DNA of 64,000 nucleotides from Xylocopilactobacillus apicola. Its GTDB lineage: Bacteria; Bacillota; Bacilli; Lactobacillales; Lactobacillaceae. Shown piece by piece: positions 8,704 through 17,553 of this stretch (its first letter is position 1; each line of letters starts with the position of its first letter). Location of the stretch: the NCBI RefSeq assembly GCF_033095985.1, contig NZ_AP026802.1, positions 930,001 through 994,000 on the forward strand. The letters are read 5' to 3'. A program made the position numbers and the translations under genes. Under the pieces are notes generated by a model. It saw only the letters and a list, made by a program, of their open reading frames with translations. It did not search any database and was not told the origin of the DNA.

Positions 8704-9699
8704 TTAGTTAGATAATTTGACATGAAATCTGTTTACGACAGGCGTTGCAATAATAAAGCCGTTGTTTTGAGTGGCAAGAGCTTGCTCAAATAATAGGCGT
8801 CTAACTTCGCTGATGCTAATTTGAAAATGAGGGAAATATTGTTTGGCTGTTTGCTGAATTAGCAAAGTTAAGCGAGATTTGGGCAAGCCAGCGGTTAGTG
8901 ATTGGGCGACCAAGATTGCAGTCATAAAAGCTTTTGATGAACTAGTGCGTCTTGAACGATCAAGTAATAAAGCATAGTCATCACCGCATTCTAAGTCAAA
9001 ACGTTTTAATTGTGCCCATTTTTGAGCGATTAAATCTTTATTTGAAATAAAGATTGACCAAAGATCATGAGATTGTTTTGAATCTAAATATTTATTTTCA
9101 AGTAAGAATCGATTAACACGTTGCAGGTCATTTAATTTATATTCCTCATCCTGCTTTAATAATAGGTTCACCAAGCATTGAGCAATGTAATTAAAATCGG
9201 GAGAAATATCCCAGTATTCAATTAATTCTTCATTAGAATCTTTAATAATTTCTTCTGGTAGTTCTGGTTTAAATAGTGCAAAACGATCAACAAACAAATT
9301 AGTTATTTGTTTTGCGATTTCTGATTCTCTTAATTCGGTAACCTCGCTATGGACAAGTTGAATAATCTTTTGAGTAGAAACAACCCGGTCTCCGTCAACG
9401 CCTTGTAATTCAGGTAAGTTTATCACTGCCTTTAAGGTAGCTAATAAAACATGAACTGTTTCAGGCGGGAGTTGTTCTTTATTTACCAAAAAAAGTAAAT
9501 TTTCTTGGTAATTTTCAGGAATTATTCCCAGCAGATCTTGAAGGTATTTATTAATTCTTTGTTGAACTAGTGGTCGCTTTAACACAGTAATAGCTCGAAG
9601 CGTGGTCTTGGTTAGTTCGGGGGTAATAGAACTTGTAAAAACGTTATGGTCGAGAAGCTGATTAATTATTAGACGTTCAGATGAATGTAATTCAGTCAC
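8704..9699 (-). CDS. MukE/MksE/JetB-like subunit of the condensin operon
   Basis: A 331-residue soluble protein between the kleisin and the SMC gene, the position of MksE/JetB. It begins VTELHSSERLIINQLLDHN and ends with a winged-helix-like region (LTLLIQQTAKQYFPHFQISI, then a segment ending PVVNRFHVKLSN). Similarity is judged from length, helical character and gene order rather than a strong motif. The GTG at 9699 follows a GGAAGG site and starts one base after the stop of the upstream gene, typical translational coupling. A longer reading from 9771 would overlap the upstream gene by 71 bases and is less likely. Confidence 0.72.
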   Translation of the reverse strand: MTELHSSERLIINQLLDHNVFTSSITPELTKTTLRAITVLKRPLVQQRINKYLQDLLGIIPENYQENLLFLVNKEQLPPETVHVLLATLKAVINLPELQGVDGDRVVSTQKIIQLVHSEVTELRESEIAKQITNLFVDRFALFKPELPEEIIKDSNEELIEYWDISPDFNYIAQCLVNLLLKQDEEYKLNDLQRVNRFLLENKYLDSKQSHDLWSIFISNKDLIAQKWAQLKRFDLECGDDYALLLDRSRRTSSSKAFMTAILVAQSLTAGLPKSRLTLLIQQTAKQYFPHFQISISEVRRLLFEQALATQNNGFIIATPVVNRFHVKLSN

Positions 9700-9700
9700 T

Positions 9701-11209
9701 TCAAATTTTTCCTTCCGCAAAACTGATTTCAAAACCTTGGGGTAAAAAAACACTAAACATTTCGCCTGCACAATGAAGACGAATTGAACTAATTTCAGGA
9801 ATTATTCTTACTTCCAATACGTTACGACCAAAAGGTGCAAAACTATCATAATGATCTGCTCTTGTTGCACTATATAACCGAACAATTTCGTCACGTGCAA
9901 TTTTTGTTTTGAACTCCAAATCATGATCAATTACAGCGTGTAAATCATCTCGCATAATAAGTTCCTTGATCTCGTCAAGAGCCGTTTGAGTGGTAATTTT
10001 TCCAAGATGGTCATCTACAATGATCGGATTGTCGTTTTCAGTGGCAATTTTTTTGATTCGAATATTTGCAACATATTCGACCGGTCCCATCGTTGAAGCA
10101 TCCAATAAGTCACTTGGATCAGCAAGAAGTCGATCTTGGGCGAGATGACGAGGTAGCTGAGCGGGCACATTTAAAGACTTAAAATCAGTTAATAATTGAT
10201 CAATTTTTGAAGTTAAGGCTTTTAAATCAATGGTTTGATTCTTAATGTGTTCATATTCTTGACTTAAAATTTGGATGGCTTTTAAAATAGTGTTAAAAAG
10301 TAAGTATACTGAATCTAAACTATTGTCGATTGCGCTTGTACTAGGATCTAAACTCTTTGCAAGTCGATCTAACTGCCGTTTAACATAAGCTTGAGTTTGA
10401 CGAAATCGTTGAGTAATTGCGTGTTGATCATTAATTGCCCGAGCAGTATCAAGATCGTCTTCCCCTTGTTGACTGTATGCAACTCGATTTCTAAAGCTTT
10501 CTGAATTAGCTAAAGTTTGAATTTTAGGAGCTTTGGCTAATAATTGCTGAAAAGCTGGGATGGCCTTTTCGTTTATCATCGTTTGGAGTTGTTTTGCTTC
10601 TTTACTACCATGATTGAAATTTAGATCGTTAATTAATTGATCTAAATCGTTATCTAGTTTATGCATTCCCTTCATGACATCGTCATAAGTATTGAGCATT
10701 TGAGCAAAATAGTTATAAAACTTTGTGCTTTGGGTTTCTGTTCGTTGATCAGCTAAAAGGTCAATTAAATTACAGTATTCATTGATTTGATTGATATTAG
10801 CTGTGACAGTGTTCTCGGCATCAACAACTTTTTGCATTAAATTTAGATATTCAATTCCACTACTGGTAATGTGATAAATAATGGATTGTCGAATGTGATA
10901 ATTACCATTTTTCATTCGCAGTCGGACTTTACGAGATGTTTGTTCAACTAGTTTTGCTTGTTCCGTTAGAATCAGCATGATGTGTTTCAACACATTTTCG
11001 GTAATTACTGGCTCTCCTTCATCAACATCAAGATAATTTGCATTGTAGCGATGTAATAAAAATTGAAGAGTCACTGGTTCACTGCTATTACTACCGTCGT
11101 GATATAAAATAGTTAATATATTCCAACCAGCTAATGGATGCTCTCGACTCTCACCAAGTCTGATTGCTACTAAGAGTTCTTTTAACGGTTTTGAAATTTT
11201 AATTGCGAT
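9701..11209 (-). CDS. Kleisin (MukF/MksF/JetA-like), first gene of the condensin operon; non-canonical start
   Basis: A protein of about 502 residues if started at ATC 11209. An N-terminal winged-helix region (~1-110) is followed by long helical/coiled-coil stretches and a C-terminal domain ending LPQGFEISFAEGKI. The first canonical start in frame is GTG 11074, but it has no SD and would remove ~45 residues that look like the start of the winged helix (KPLKELLVAIRLGE, then HPLAGWNILTILYH). GGAG at 11217-11220 lies seven bases before ATC 11207-11209. Between the upstream stop (11228-11230) and 11074 there is no in-frame ATG, GTG, TTG or CTG. Loss of one A in the AAAA at 11209-11212 would instead join an ATG at 11222 to this frame. 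Family by operon position and helical architecture. Confidence 0.7.
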   Translation of the reverse strand: MAIKISKPLKELLVAIRLGESREHPLAGWNILTILYHDGSNSSEPVTLQFLLHRYNANYLDVDEGEPVITENVLKHIMLILTEQAKLVEQTSRKVRLRMKNGNYHIRQSIIYHITSSGIEYLNLMQKVVDAENTVTANINQINEYCNLIDLLADQRTETQSTKFYNYFAQMLNTYDDVMKGMHKLDNDLDQLINDLNFNHGSKEAKQLQTMINEKAIPAFQQLLAKAPKIQTLANSESFRNRVAYSQQGEDDLDTARAINDQHAITQRFRQTQAYVKRQLDRLAKSLDPSTSAIDNSLDSVYLLFNTILKAIQILSQEYEHIKNQTIDLKALTSKIDQLLTDFKSLNVPAQLPRHLAQDRLLADPSDLLDASTMGPVEYVANIRIKKIATENDNPIIVDDHLGKITTQTALDEIKELIMRDDLHAVIDHDLEFKTKIARDEIVRLYSATRADHYDSFAPFGRNVLEVRIIPEISSIRLHCAGEMFSVFLPQGFEISFAEGKI

Positions 11210-11239
11210 TTTCTTTCTCCATTGTTTTTATTACAACTA

Positions 11240-11245
11240 ATTATA
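11240..11245 (-). promoter_or_regulatory. -10 element (TATAAT) for the condensin operon
   Basis: TATAAT on the minus strand, about 20 bases upstream of the GGAG ribosome site at 11217-11220. Its closeness supports translation starting near 11209 rather than at 11074. The -35 is weak. Confidence 0.5.
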
Positions 11246-11324
11246 CTATTTTTTGAGCGAGATTTAATTCGTAATATTTATCTACGAAAAACTTTTAGCT
11301 AAGTTAAGTTTAAACTTTTGTTCA

Positions 11325-11352
11325 TTGCTTCCCCATTTAAAATGATTATAAT
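11325..11352 (+). promoter_or_regulatory. Promoter for the NADH oxidase-like gene
   Basis: TTGCTT (11325-11330), a 16-base spacer and TATAAT (11347-11352), 32 bases before the ATG. It is divergent from the condensin operon promoter. Confidence 0.65.
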
Positions 11353-11384
11353 GAAAGTTAGAAAAGAAGGAGGCATTGAAAGAT

Positions 11385-12740
11385 ATGAAGGTAATTGTAA
11401 TTGGTTCATCACACGGTGGTTTTGAGGCAGTTGAAGAATTGCTGTTGGACTATCCAGAAGCAGAAATTCAATGGTATGAAAAAGGCGATTTTGTTTCGTT
11501 TCTATCCTGTGGGATGCAGCTTTATTTAGAAGGTTTAGTTAAGGATGTTAATAGTGTACGTTATGCAACAAAAGAGGGGATGGAGAAAAAAGGTGTTCAT
11601 GTCTTCGTTCAACAAGAAGTAACGGAAATTCATCCTGAAAAACATGAAGTCACAGTTCATAATTTGGTTGATGATCAAAAAAGAATTGAGAAATATGATA
11701 AGTTAATTGTTAGCACAGGTGCGGTTCCCGTTAATTTACCAGTGCCTGGTAATGATTTAGAAAATATTTATTTTATGCGTGGTCGCGATTGGGCAATTAA
11801 GTTAAAGAAAGCTACAGTTGAACCAGAGATCCAAAACGTAGTAGTTATCGGATCAGGCTACATTGGGATTGAGGCTGCTGAAGCTTTTTCTAAGGCTGGG
11901 AAACAAGTTACCGTTATTGATATTTTGCCGCGAATTTTAGGTACATATCTTGATCCAGAATTTACCGATGTTTTAGCACCTGAGTTAGAACAACATCATG
12001 TTAAATTGGCTCTTGGTCAATCTGTTCAGAAATTTGTCGGAGAAGCAGGAAAAGTTAAACAGGTGGTCACTGATAAAGGTACTTTCGATGCCGATTTGGT
12101 GGTTGAAGCTGCAGGTGTTAAGCCGAATACAGCTTGGTTAGAAGGAACTCTTGAGTTAAACCAGGATCATACAATTAAGACTGATCGTTATCAACGGACC
12201 AATCAACCTGATATTTTTGCAGTAGGTGATGCGACTTATGTTAATTATGCTCCAACCGATCAGATGTCGAAGATTGCTTTGGCAACAAATGCTCGGCGTC
12301 AAGGCCGCTATGCAGTAAAAAACTTGGAGAAAGAGAATACACCGACTCCAGCGGTTTCAGGTTCCTCAGCTTTATCAGTATTTAAATATCATTTTGCTTC
12401 GACGGGAGTCAAAGATGCTACTGCTGATAGTAGCCATTTAAAAGTGGCTTCAGTTTATGTTGAAGATACTTTTAGACCGCCATTTGTTCCGGCTGATCAT
12501 AACGCAAAAGTTCAATTTAAGTTAACTTATTCACCTGAAAATGGTCGGATCTTAGGGGCTCAAATTATGTCAACTGCTGATGTGACTGCTAATATCAACA
12601 CGATTTCTTTTGCTATTCAGCAACATGCAACGGTAAACGATTTAGCGTATGCGGACTTTTTCTTCCAACCGGGATTTGATCGTCCATGGAACATTATGAA
12701 TGTTGCTGCCCAAAAAGCTCAACGCGAAATGGAAAAATAA
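11385..12740 (+). CDS. FAD-dependent NADH oxidase/peroxidase-family flavoprotein
   Basis: A 451-residue pyridine nucleotide-disulfide oxidoreductase of the NADH oxidase/NADH peroxidase/CoA-disulfide reductase class. The FAD-binding strand is [13 protein letters not shown] with the active-site-type His10. The single redox cysteine is in SFLSCGMQ (~residue 42). The NADH-binding motif is [16 protein letters not shown] (~150), the second FAD motif [10 protein letters not shown] (~275), and a dimerisation domain fills the C-terminus. In lactic acid bacteria these enzymes reoxidise NADH with O2 and limit peroxide. AAGGAGG is 11 bases before ATG 11385; TTG at 11376 is too close to the SD. H2O-forming NADH oxidase is most likely, but peroxidase cannot be excluded. 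Confidence 0.88.
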   Translation: MKVIVIGSSHGGFEAVEELLLDYPEAEIQWYEKGDFVSFLSCGMQLYLEGLVKDVNSVRYATKEGMEKKGVHVFVQQEVTEIHPEKHEVTVHNLVDDQKRIEKYDKLIVSTGAVPVNLPVPGNDLENIYFMRGRDWAIKLKKATVEPEIQNVVVIGSGYIGIEAAEAFSKAGKQVTVIDILPRILGTYLDPEFTDVLAPELEQHHVKLALGQSVQKFVGEAGKVKQVVTDKGTFDADLVVEAAGVKPNTAWLEGTLELNQDHTIKTDRYQRTNQPDIFAVGDATYVNYAPTDQMSKIALATNARRQGRYAVKNLEKENTPTPAVSGSSALSVFKYHFASTGVKDATADSSHLKVASVYVEDTFRPPFVPADHNAKVQFKLTYSPENGRILGAQIMSTADVTANINTISFAIQQHATVNDLAYADFFFQPGFDRPWNIMNVAAQKAQREMEK

Positions 12741-12751
12741 ATTTTAACTGT

Positions 12752-12779
12752 AGAGTGAACATTGTTTGCTCTTTTTTTC
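12752..12779 (+). terminator. Rho-independent terminator after the NADH oxidase-like gene
   Basis: AGAGTGAAC pairs with GTTTGCTCT (two wobble pairs) around ATT, followed by seven T. Confidence 0.82.
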
Positions 12780-12800
12780 TGCTAAGAAAGAGGCACTTAT

Positions 12801-12833
12801 TAACTCGCTAAAGTTAGATAGGACGGTTTTTTT
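12801..12833 (+). repeat. Left copy of a 33-bp direct repeat flanking the surface-protein gene
   Basis: It matches 16604-16636 at 30 of 33 positions, including an identical GATAGGACGG/AATAGGACGG core followed by seven T. The two copies bracket the phase-variable gene in the same orientation. They resemble the ends of an insertion element, but no transposase is present, so this is unproven. Confidence 0.75.
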
Positions 12834-13040
12834 ATGAGCAAATCATCAATGAGATAGCTTGAAAAACAGTCAAGCGACTGCGAACACTCATTAAGATTTT
12901 TCCGTATTTCCTTACAGCATAACCTCCTTGGGAATTCATGCAGCCACTGCCCATAAATCCAAGTATAACAAAGAGAATAACTTTATTCTGATATTTCTGA
13001 AATTTTTTATAAAAAACGGAATCCAATTTGATAAGAAGTC

Positions 13041-13049
13041 TGGTATACT
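13041..13049 (+). promoter_or_regulatory. Extended -10 promoter for the surface-protein gene
   Basis: TGGTATACT is an extended -10 (TGn plus TATACT), 45 bases before the ATG at 13094. No well-spaced -35 is seen. Confidence 0.6.
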
Positions 13050-13093
13050 ATCGATAATTAGTGAAGAGATAGCACAATTACGAGGAGATGACC

Positions 13094-16000
13094 ATGAAAC
13101 TAGTGAAGAAGTTGGGATATATTCTGGCAGTTTTAAGCGGAGTTTGGGTATTGAACTTTGCATTGAGCTTTAAACAGGACAGTAGAGCTGCAGATTTTCC
13201 GACAAATGTAGCAGTATTAACAGATGGTAGCGATTTCAGGGGGGGGGCAATTAGCTAACTCCTCTCGATCTGCTTTTGTAGAGCCAGGCTCATTAATAAA
13301 ACCAAGAAGTGGACTTAGTCCGATTAATGTTGGTTTAGGCGATACCCAAAATTTTTTTGCAACTGTTGGGACAGCTGTTTCGAAAGTAAATGATAATGGT
13401 ACATGGGATACTATTCAAATTAATGAAGCTAAATCTTATCAAGTAGGTGCTGTAACTCTCAACTCTACATTAGATATGACAAAAGATTTTAATTTTAGTT
13501 GGGATTTAAAAATTGAACCACCTACATGGACGTTTTTGTGTGATGGTATAGGTTTTGTTTTGCACCCTCTATATAAATCGGGTGAGAGAATTATAGATTC
13601 TAAAGGAAGTCCTGATTATATACTTCCATTGGTTTTTGGAAGACATTCTGATAATTCTTCTGTTACACTCTCTGATGACGTTGATAATGGTCAAAATATT
13701 CATTCATTAGGTTATAGCGGGGGTAATCTTGGGATTAGCGATTTAATGAATGCAATTGGGTTTAAAGTTGATACTTATAATGATGATAGTAGCATTGTTG
13801 GTATTAACTATATTCATGGAACGCCTTATGGAAGTCAATCTCATTCTCTTACCCAAGTTTTAGATATTGACGATGTATTTGCTTACGGGAGTCCTTGGAA
13901 TGTCAATAATACATACGGTGCTTTTGTAACGACTGATAGTAATGGATATGCGGGAAAAGCTCAATATTCTGCACCTTTAAATGGGATGTCAGTAACTCCG
14001 AAAAATGATGCATTTGGAAGCGTTAGTGGTAAACCATTAAATATTCCCGATTATAATTGGCATCCGATGTCAATGTCGTATAATGCTAGTACTTATACAT
14101 TACAAGTGGTAGTGGGAGATCCTGCTATAGGTGGTTCAGTTTGGACTAAGACATTTAATTCACTTGAAAGAGCAGTTATTGCCGATCGTTCAAACTGGGC
14201 ATTTTCAATTTTAGGAACAACGGGTCAAGGCACTGAAAGTAACACAATTAGAAATGTAAGAGGAAGTTATACACCCGGAGATCCAGTAATTACAACTCGT
14301 TATGTTGACGAAAACGGCAATGATTTACAAGCTGCAAAATCAACAATTTTATCAGATTGGCAAATTCAACATCCGGGTTCAACACAATTTATTGATACCA
14401 GCAGTCCGCTTACAATTGTAAAAAATGGGAAAACATATCGCCGAGCACAGGTTAATGGCACATTTTTTGATAATGGAACGAGAATTAATAAACGTTTAGG
14501 GACACCAGGAAGTGGGGGAACCGTCACAACTTCAGGAAATACGGTAACCGTTGGAACCGAATTTAACGGCGTCACTTTTGTCAATTACGTTTACCGGCAG
14601 GATTTACCAACAGGCAGTGCTGACATTTCAGCAGATCTTCAGCTTAGTGTTAATAGTGGAACGTTTAGTAAAGTTGCGACAATTAGACCGGGGGACAATG
14701 TAATATTTAAATACACCGCAAAGAATAATGTGATTCCGATTTGGTCCAAGGTCACAGCAGTTCAATCACTAGGCGGCTTATTTACCACGGTTGGAACGTT
14801 ACCGGCAGATGTCATTCAAAAAAATGGATTTCTTTATATTCCATTGAAGCTGGGAACTACTAATGATTTGAAGTTGGGGGAAACAGGAACCAACACGATT
14901 ACGATGAAATACAACGGATGGAATAACGCTCAATTGACTGCTAATGATGCAGGTCAAATAACAATCACTTCATCTCCTGCGAGTCCAAGCGCAGCTCCGT
15001 TATCAAAGATTGTGACAAAAGTAGCGATTTATGATCAATCGAGTCAATTAATTGATGAAAATGGAGATCCATTCTTCGGTTCATATTTTTATAGCGCAAG
15101 TAATAATAAATCACCACTGGCTAGCACAGATCTGGTGTATAACACTGGAAACTATGCGCCAGCTACTGATGCAGTGACTCTAAATGATCAGGGTTGGTGG
15201 TATCTTGATCCAATCACTAAAGTTTTGACGATTTACCCACATGAATTAAACGGTTCGGTGGATACAACGGGAGCTTCTGTTTGGCCTTGGCATGGACAAG
15301 CGGCAGATATTACAAAAGTGGTAATTAAACCGGGAGTAACAGCTCGTGGATCACTTCATAATCTATTTGCTGATCTCATGAATGCTACATCAATTGAAGG
15401 ACTCGACGCTTTGAATACTGCTAACGTCACCGATATGAACGCGATGTTTGCCCATTGTCAAAAGGTGACTAGTCTTGATGTGAGCCATTTCAATACCACA
15501 AATGTGACAGACATGAATAGTATGTTTAATGACTGTAATTTGTTAACGAGCTTGAATTTGAGTAGCTTTGTTACGAACCAGGTTACCAGCATGCGGGGCA
15601 TGTTCCAGGCTTGTACAGGGATCACTGAGTTGGATCTCAACAGTTTCAACACCAGCTTAGTACAAGATTTTAGTTACATGTTTAACGAAATGCATGGATT
15701 AAAGAAGCTGAACGTAACGAGCTTTAATACATCAAGTGCCACCGACATGACGGTAATGTTTGCGCACATGTCGGTGCTTCCGAGTCTTGATCTTAGTAGT
15801 TTTAACACAAGTAGTGTTACAACGATGACTTCAATGTTTGATGGTAGTTCAAAGCTTTGGCAACTGACGCTTGGGAGTACTTCTAAATTGGCAGCAGATT
15901 GTGGTTTAACAGATCCGGCAGTTGAGACGGAGATTGTAGATGCAGGCACAACATATTACGTGACAAATCCGAATTGGCGTGAAGTTGGAGTAGGAGGAAC

Positions 16001-16505
16001 GGCTCACGATCCCAAGGAAACAGCAAAGACTGCCGCTCAGATTATCAGTGACTCAGCGACTGCTACGGGTACTAGAATTTACGTTTGGGATCAAATCGGT
16101 AAGCAGGCTTTAGCGACAACGGGAAATATTGATTTTGGGGTACATCGTGGATCCCTTCGAGAGCATAATCACAGCAGCTCCGTTCAGAATTTCAACATTA
16201 CTGACAACCGAAATTCCCGCAACGGAAAAGTCTGGCGCGTCGAAGCGGCAGTGACTAAACAATTTGAACTTGCCAGCGACGCTACGAAGAAGATCTCAGG
16301 CAATCCGCTCTACTTCCAAAATAATGGCCTTACGACTAATCTCACCTCAACGGCTCAGACTGTGTATAACGGGACGGCAGGTAGTGGCTATCAAGACGCA
16401 CTTGCGATTCCTTGGAGCTTGAGCTTTAAAGCACATTCAAACGATATTCCGGCTCCGGGTCAATACAAGGCGACCGTGACGTATACTTTAGTTAACGTGC
16501 CTTGA
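13094..16505 (+). CDS. Phase-variable lectin/MucBP/BspA-LRR/WxL-like surface protein, frame broken at a G9 tract
   Basis: GAGGAG stands before ATG 13094, which opens a signal peptide (MKLVKKLGYILAVLSG, then VWVLNFALSF, cleavage near SRAA). With nine G at 13239-13247 this frame stops at 13256-13258 after 54 residues. With eight G it runs into the long frame and gives 1136 residues. Domains of the joined protein: an L-type lectin-like domain (~90-345), a MucBP-like domain (~355-460), about five BspA/DUF285 repeats of the NTxxVTDMxxMF pattern (~765-925) and a C-terminal WxL-like domain (~975-1136; WRVEAAV and YTLVNVP replace the usual WxL words). Family members are secreted, bind peptidoglycan non-covalently and are thought to act in adhesion. 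The ATG at 13224 has no ribosome site or signal peptide. The state seen is OFF. Confidence 0.85.
13239..13247 (+). repeat. Poly-G tract (G9), predicted slipped-strand switch
   Basis: Nine consecutive G in an AT-rich genome, located 48 codons into the reading frame just after the signal peptide. G8 (or G11) joins the signal peptide to the lectin domain; G9 and G10 do not. Homopolymer G tracts in coding sequence are classic contingency loci. Confidence 0.85.
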
Positions 16506-16710
16506 TTGTGTACCCTGCGTGATATATATTTAGTTACAAAAAGAGCCGGTGCGTCTACACCAGCTCGATGTGAGCCACTTTATGGCAATAATACCCGTTC
16601 CTATAACTCGCCAAAGTTGAATAGGACGGTTTTTTTGTTAATTTTCGCTATCAAGATGGTTGCAACACGTCATCAACGAGATGAGACTTATGTCACAGCC
16701 TCAAGAAAAT
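16506..16710. other. Intergenic stretch after the surface-protein gene
   Basis: Holds an imperfect hairpin (16543-16551 with 16558-16566, one mismatch, no T run) and the right copy of the 33-bp repeat. An open frame starting directly after the stop shows no domain or ribosome site. Confidence 0.5.
16604..16636 (+). repeat. Right copy of the 33-bp direct repeat
   Basis: Starts TAACTCGCCAAAGTTG and ends AATAGGACGG plus seven T. It differs from 12801-12833 at three positions and has the same orientation. The sequence beyond the T run is unlike that after the left copy. Confidence 0.75.
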
Positions 16711-17553
16711 TTATGGCCATAAGAACTTAATCAAAATTTGATCGACTTCTTTATTCTCGTGCAGTCGACTGTGTTGGCCGTCAGCTCCAATAATTTTCTT
16801 CTCTTGATATGTTTTGGCTCGCTCGCCAATCAAATAACGTAAAGATTGAGAAGAAGCATTTGTTACAGAACCGTCGGAATGAGATCCATCATTTTTATCG
16901 CCAAAAATATTTAAGACATGTACTTGTTTATTAGGATATTTTTTTCTCAATCCAAGAAGTGTTCGGTAATTATCATCCATGCGATCGGGTTTTCCGGAAT
17001 CGTCTAGCTTGGTTAAGTTTGGTTTGTCGTTCATTCCAATAATTCCATCAAAATGACCAGCCATATCAACTTGTTTTCGCAATTTAGGTAAAGAGGAATT
17101 ATTGCTATGATCTAAAATGTAATAAGCAATTGCCATGTTGCCCATCGAGTGGCCGACTAAATTTACATTTTTAATCTGATAAGTATTTTGCAGTTCAGTT
17201 ATAACGTTTTTAAGCCATTGTCCATCCTCATGATAATCGGTATTCTTGTTATTCTTAAATCCTACTTCAACAACTGGATTTTTAGCGTGTTTAGGAATTG
17301 ATCCTATGAGTTTAACTTTCCCTTCTGGACTCACAATTGCTTGAGTCACACTATTTGTGATTCCAGATTTTTTCATTGCAGAGGTCATTTGATGTTCAGC
17401 ATTTACACTGCTGCCCCAGCCGTGCAGAAAAATGGTCGGTGTTGATTTAATGATTGTGCTTCGTGGTCGTATGATTTGCTGCCAGCTCCATCCGGCAACA
17501 ATTAAAAGGACGATTCCCCCAAAAATTGTTAGAAAAATCCATTTTCTTTTCAA
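16711..17553 (-). CDS. DUF915-family alpha/beta hydrolase, membrane-anchored
   Basis: A 280-residue alpha/beta hydrolase of the DUF915 group common in lactic acid bacteria. An N-terminal hydrophobic segment (IFLTIFGGIVLLIVAGW, ~5-22) is a signal anchor, so the enzyme faces outward. PTIFLHGWGSS (~40) is the oxyanion region, VGHSMGN (~135) the nucleophile elbow with the catalytic Ser, and DGQHSRLHEN near the C-terminus supplies the His. Substrate is unknown; lipase/esterase-like activity is assumed from the fold. The TTG start at 17553 follows GGGGG and overlaps the stop of the upstream gene (TTGA), so the two are translationally coupled. Confidence 0.85.
   Translation of the reverse strand: MKRKWIFLTIFGGIVLLIVAGWSWQQIIRPRSTIIKSTPTIFLHGWGSSVNAEHQMTSAMKKSGITNSVTQAIVSPEGKVKLIGSIPKHAKNPVVEVGFKNNKNTDYHEDGQWLKNVITELQNTYQIKNVNLVGHSMGNMAIAYYILDHSNNSSLPKLRKQVDMAGHFDGIIGMNDKPNLTKLDDSGKPDRMDDNYRTLLGLRKKYPNKQVHVLNIFGDKNDGSHSDGSVTNASSQSLRYLIGERAKTYQEKKIIGADGQHSRLHENKEVDQILIKFLWP

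Larger units (their letters stand above)
12741..13093. other. Gene-free stretch upstream of the surface-protein gene
   Basis: These 353 bases hold the preceding terminator, one copy of a 33-bp repeat (12801-12833), and an extended -10 promoter near 13041. Open frames on both strands between 12832 and 13173 lack ribosome sites and recognisable domains. The sequence between repeat and promoter may be decayed remnant DNA, but I recognise no gene in it. Confidence 0.6.

Noticed and set aside
12832-13173. Short open frames on both strands before the surface-protein gene
   Set aside because: They lack ribosome sites and family resemblance and overlap the promoter and start of the surface-protein gene.
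13224-13260. ATG 13224 as the true start of the large surface protein
   Set aside because: It has no ribosome site and would give a protein without a signal peptide, while a signal-peptide frame with SD lies just upstream and joins after a one-base change in the G tract.
16543-16566. Hairpin after the surface-protein gene as a terminator
   Set aside because: It has a mismatch and no T run, so I could not support termination.
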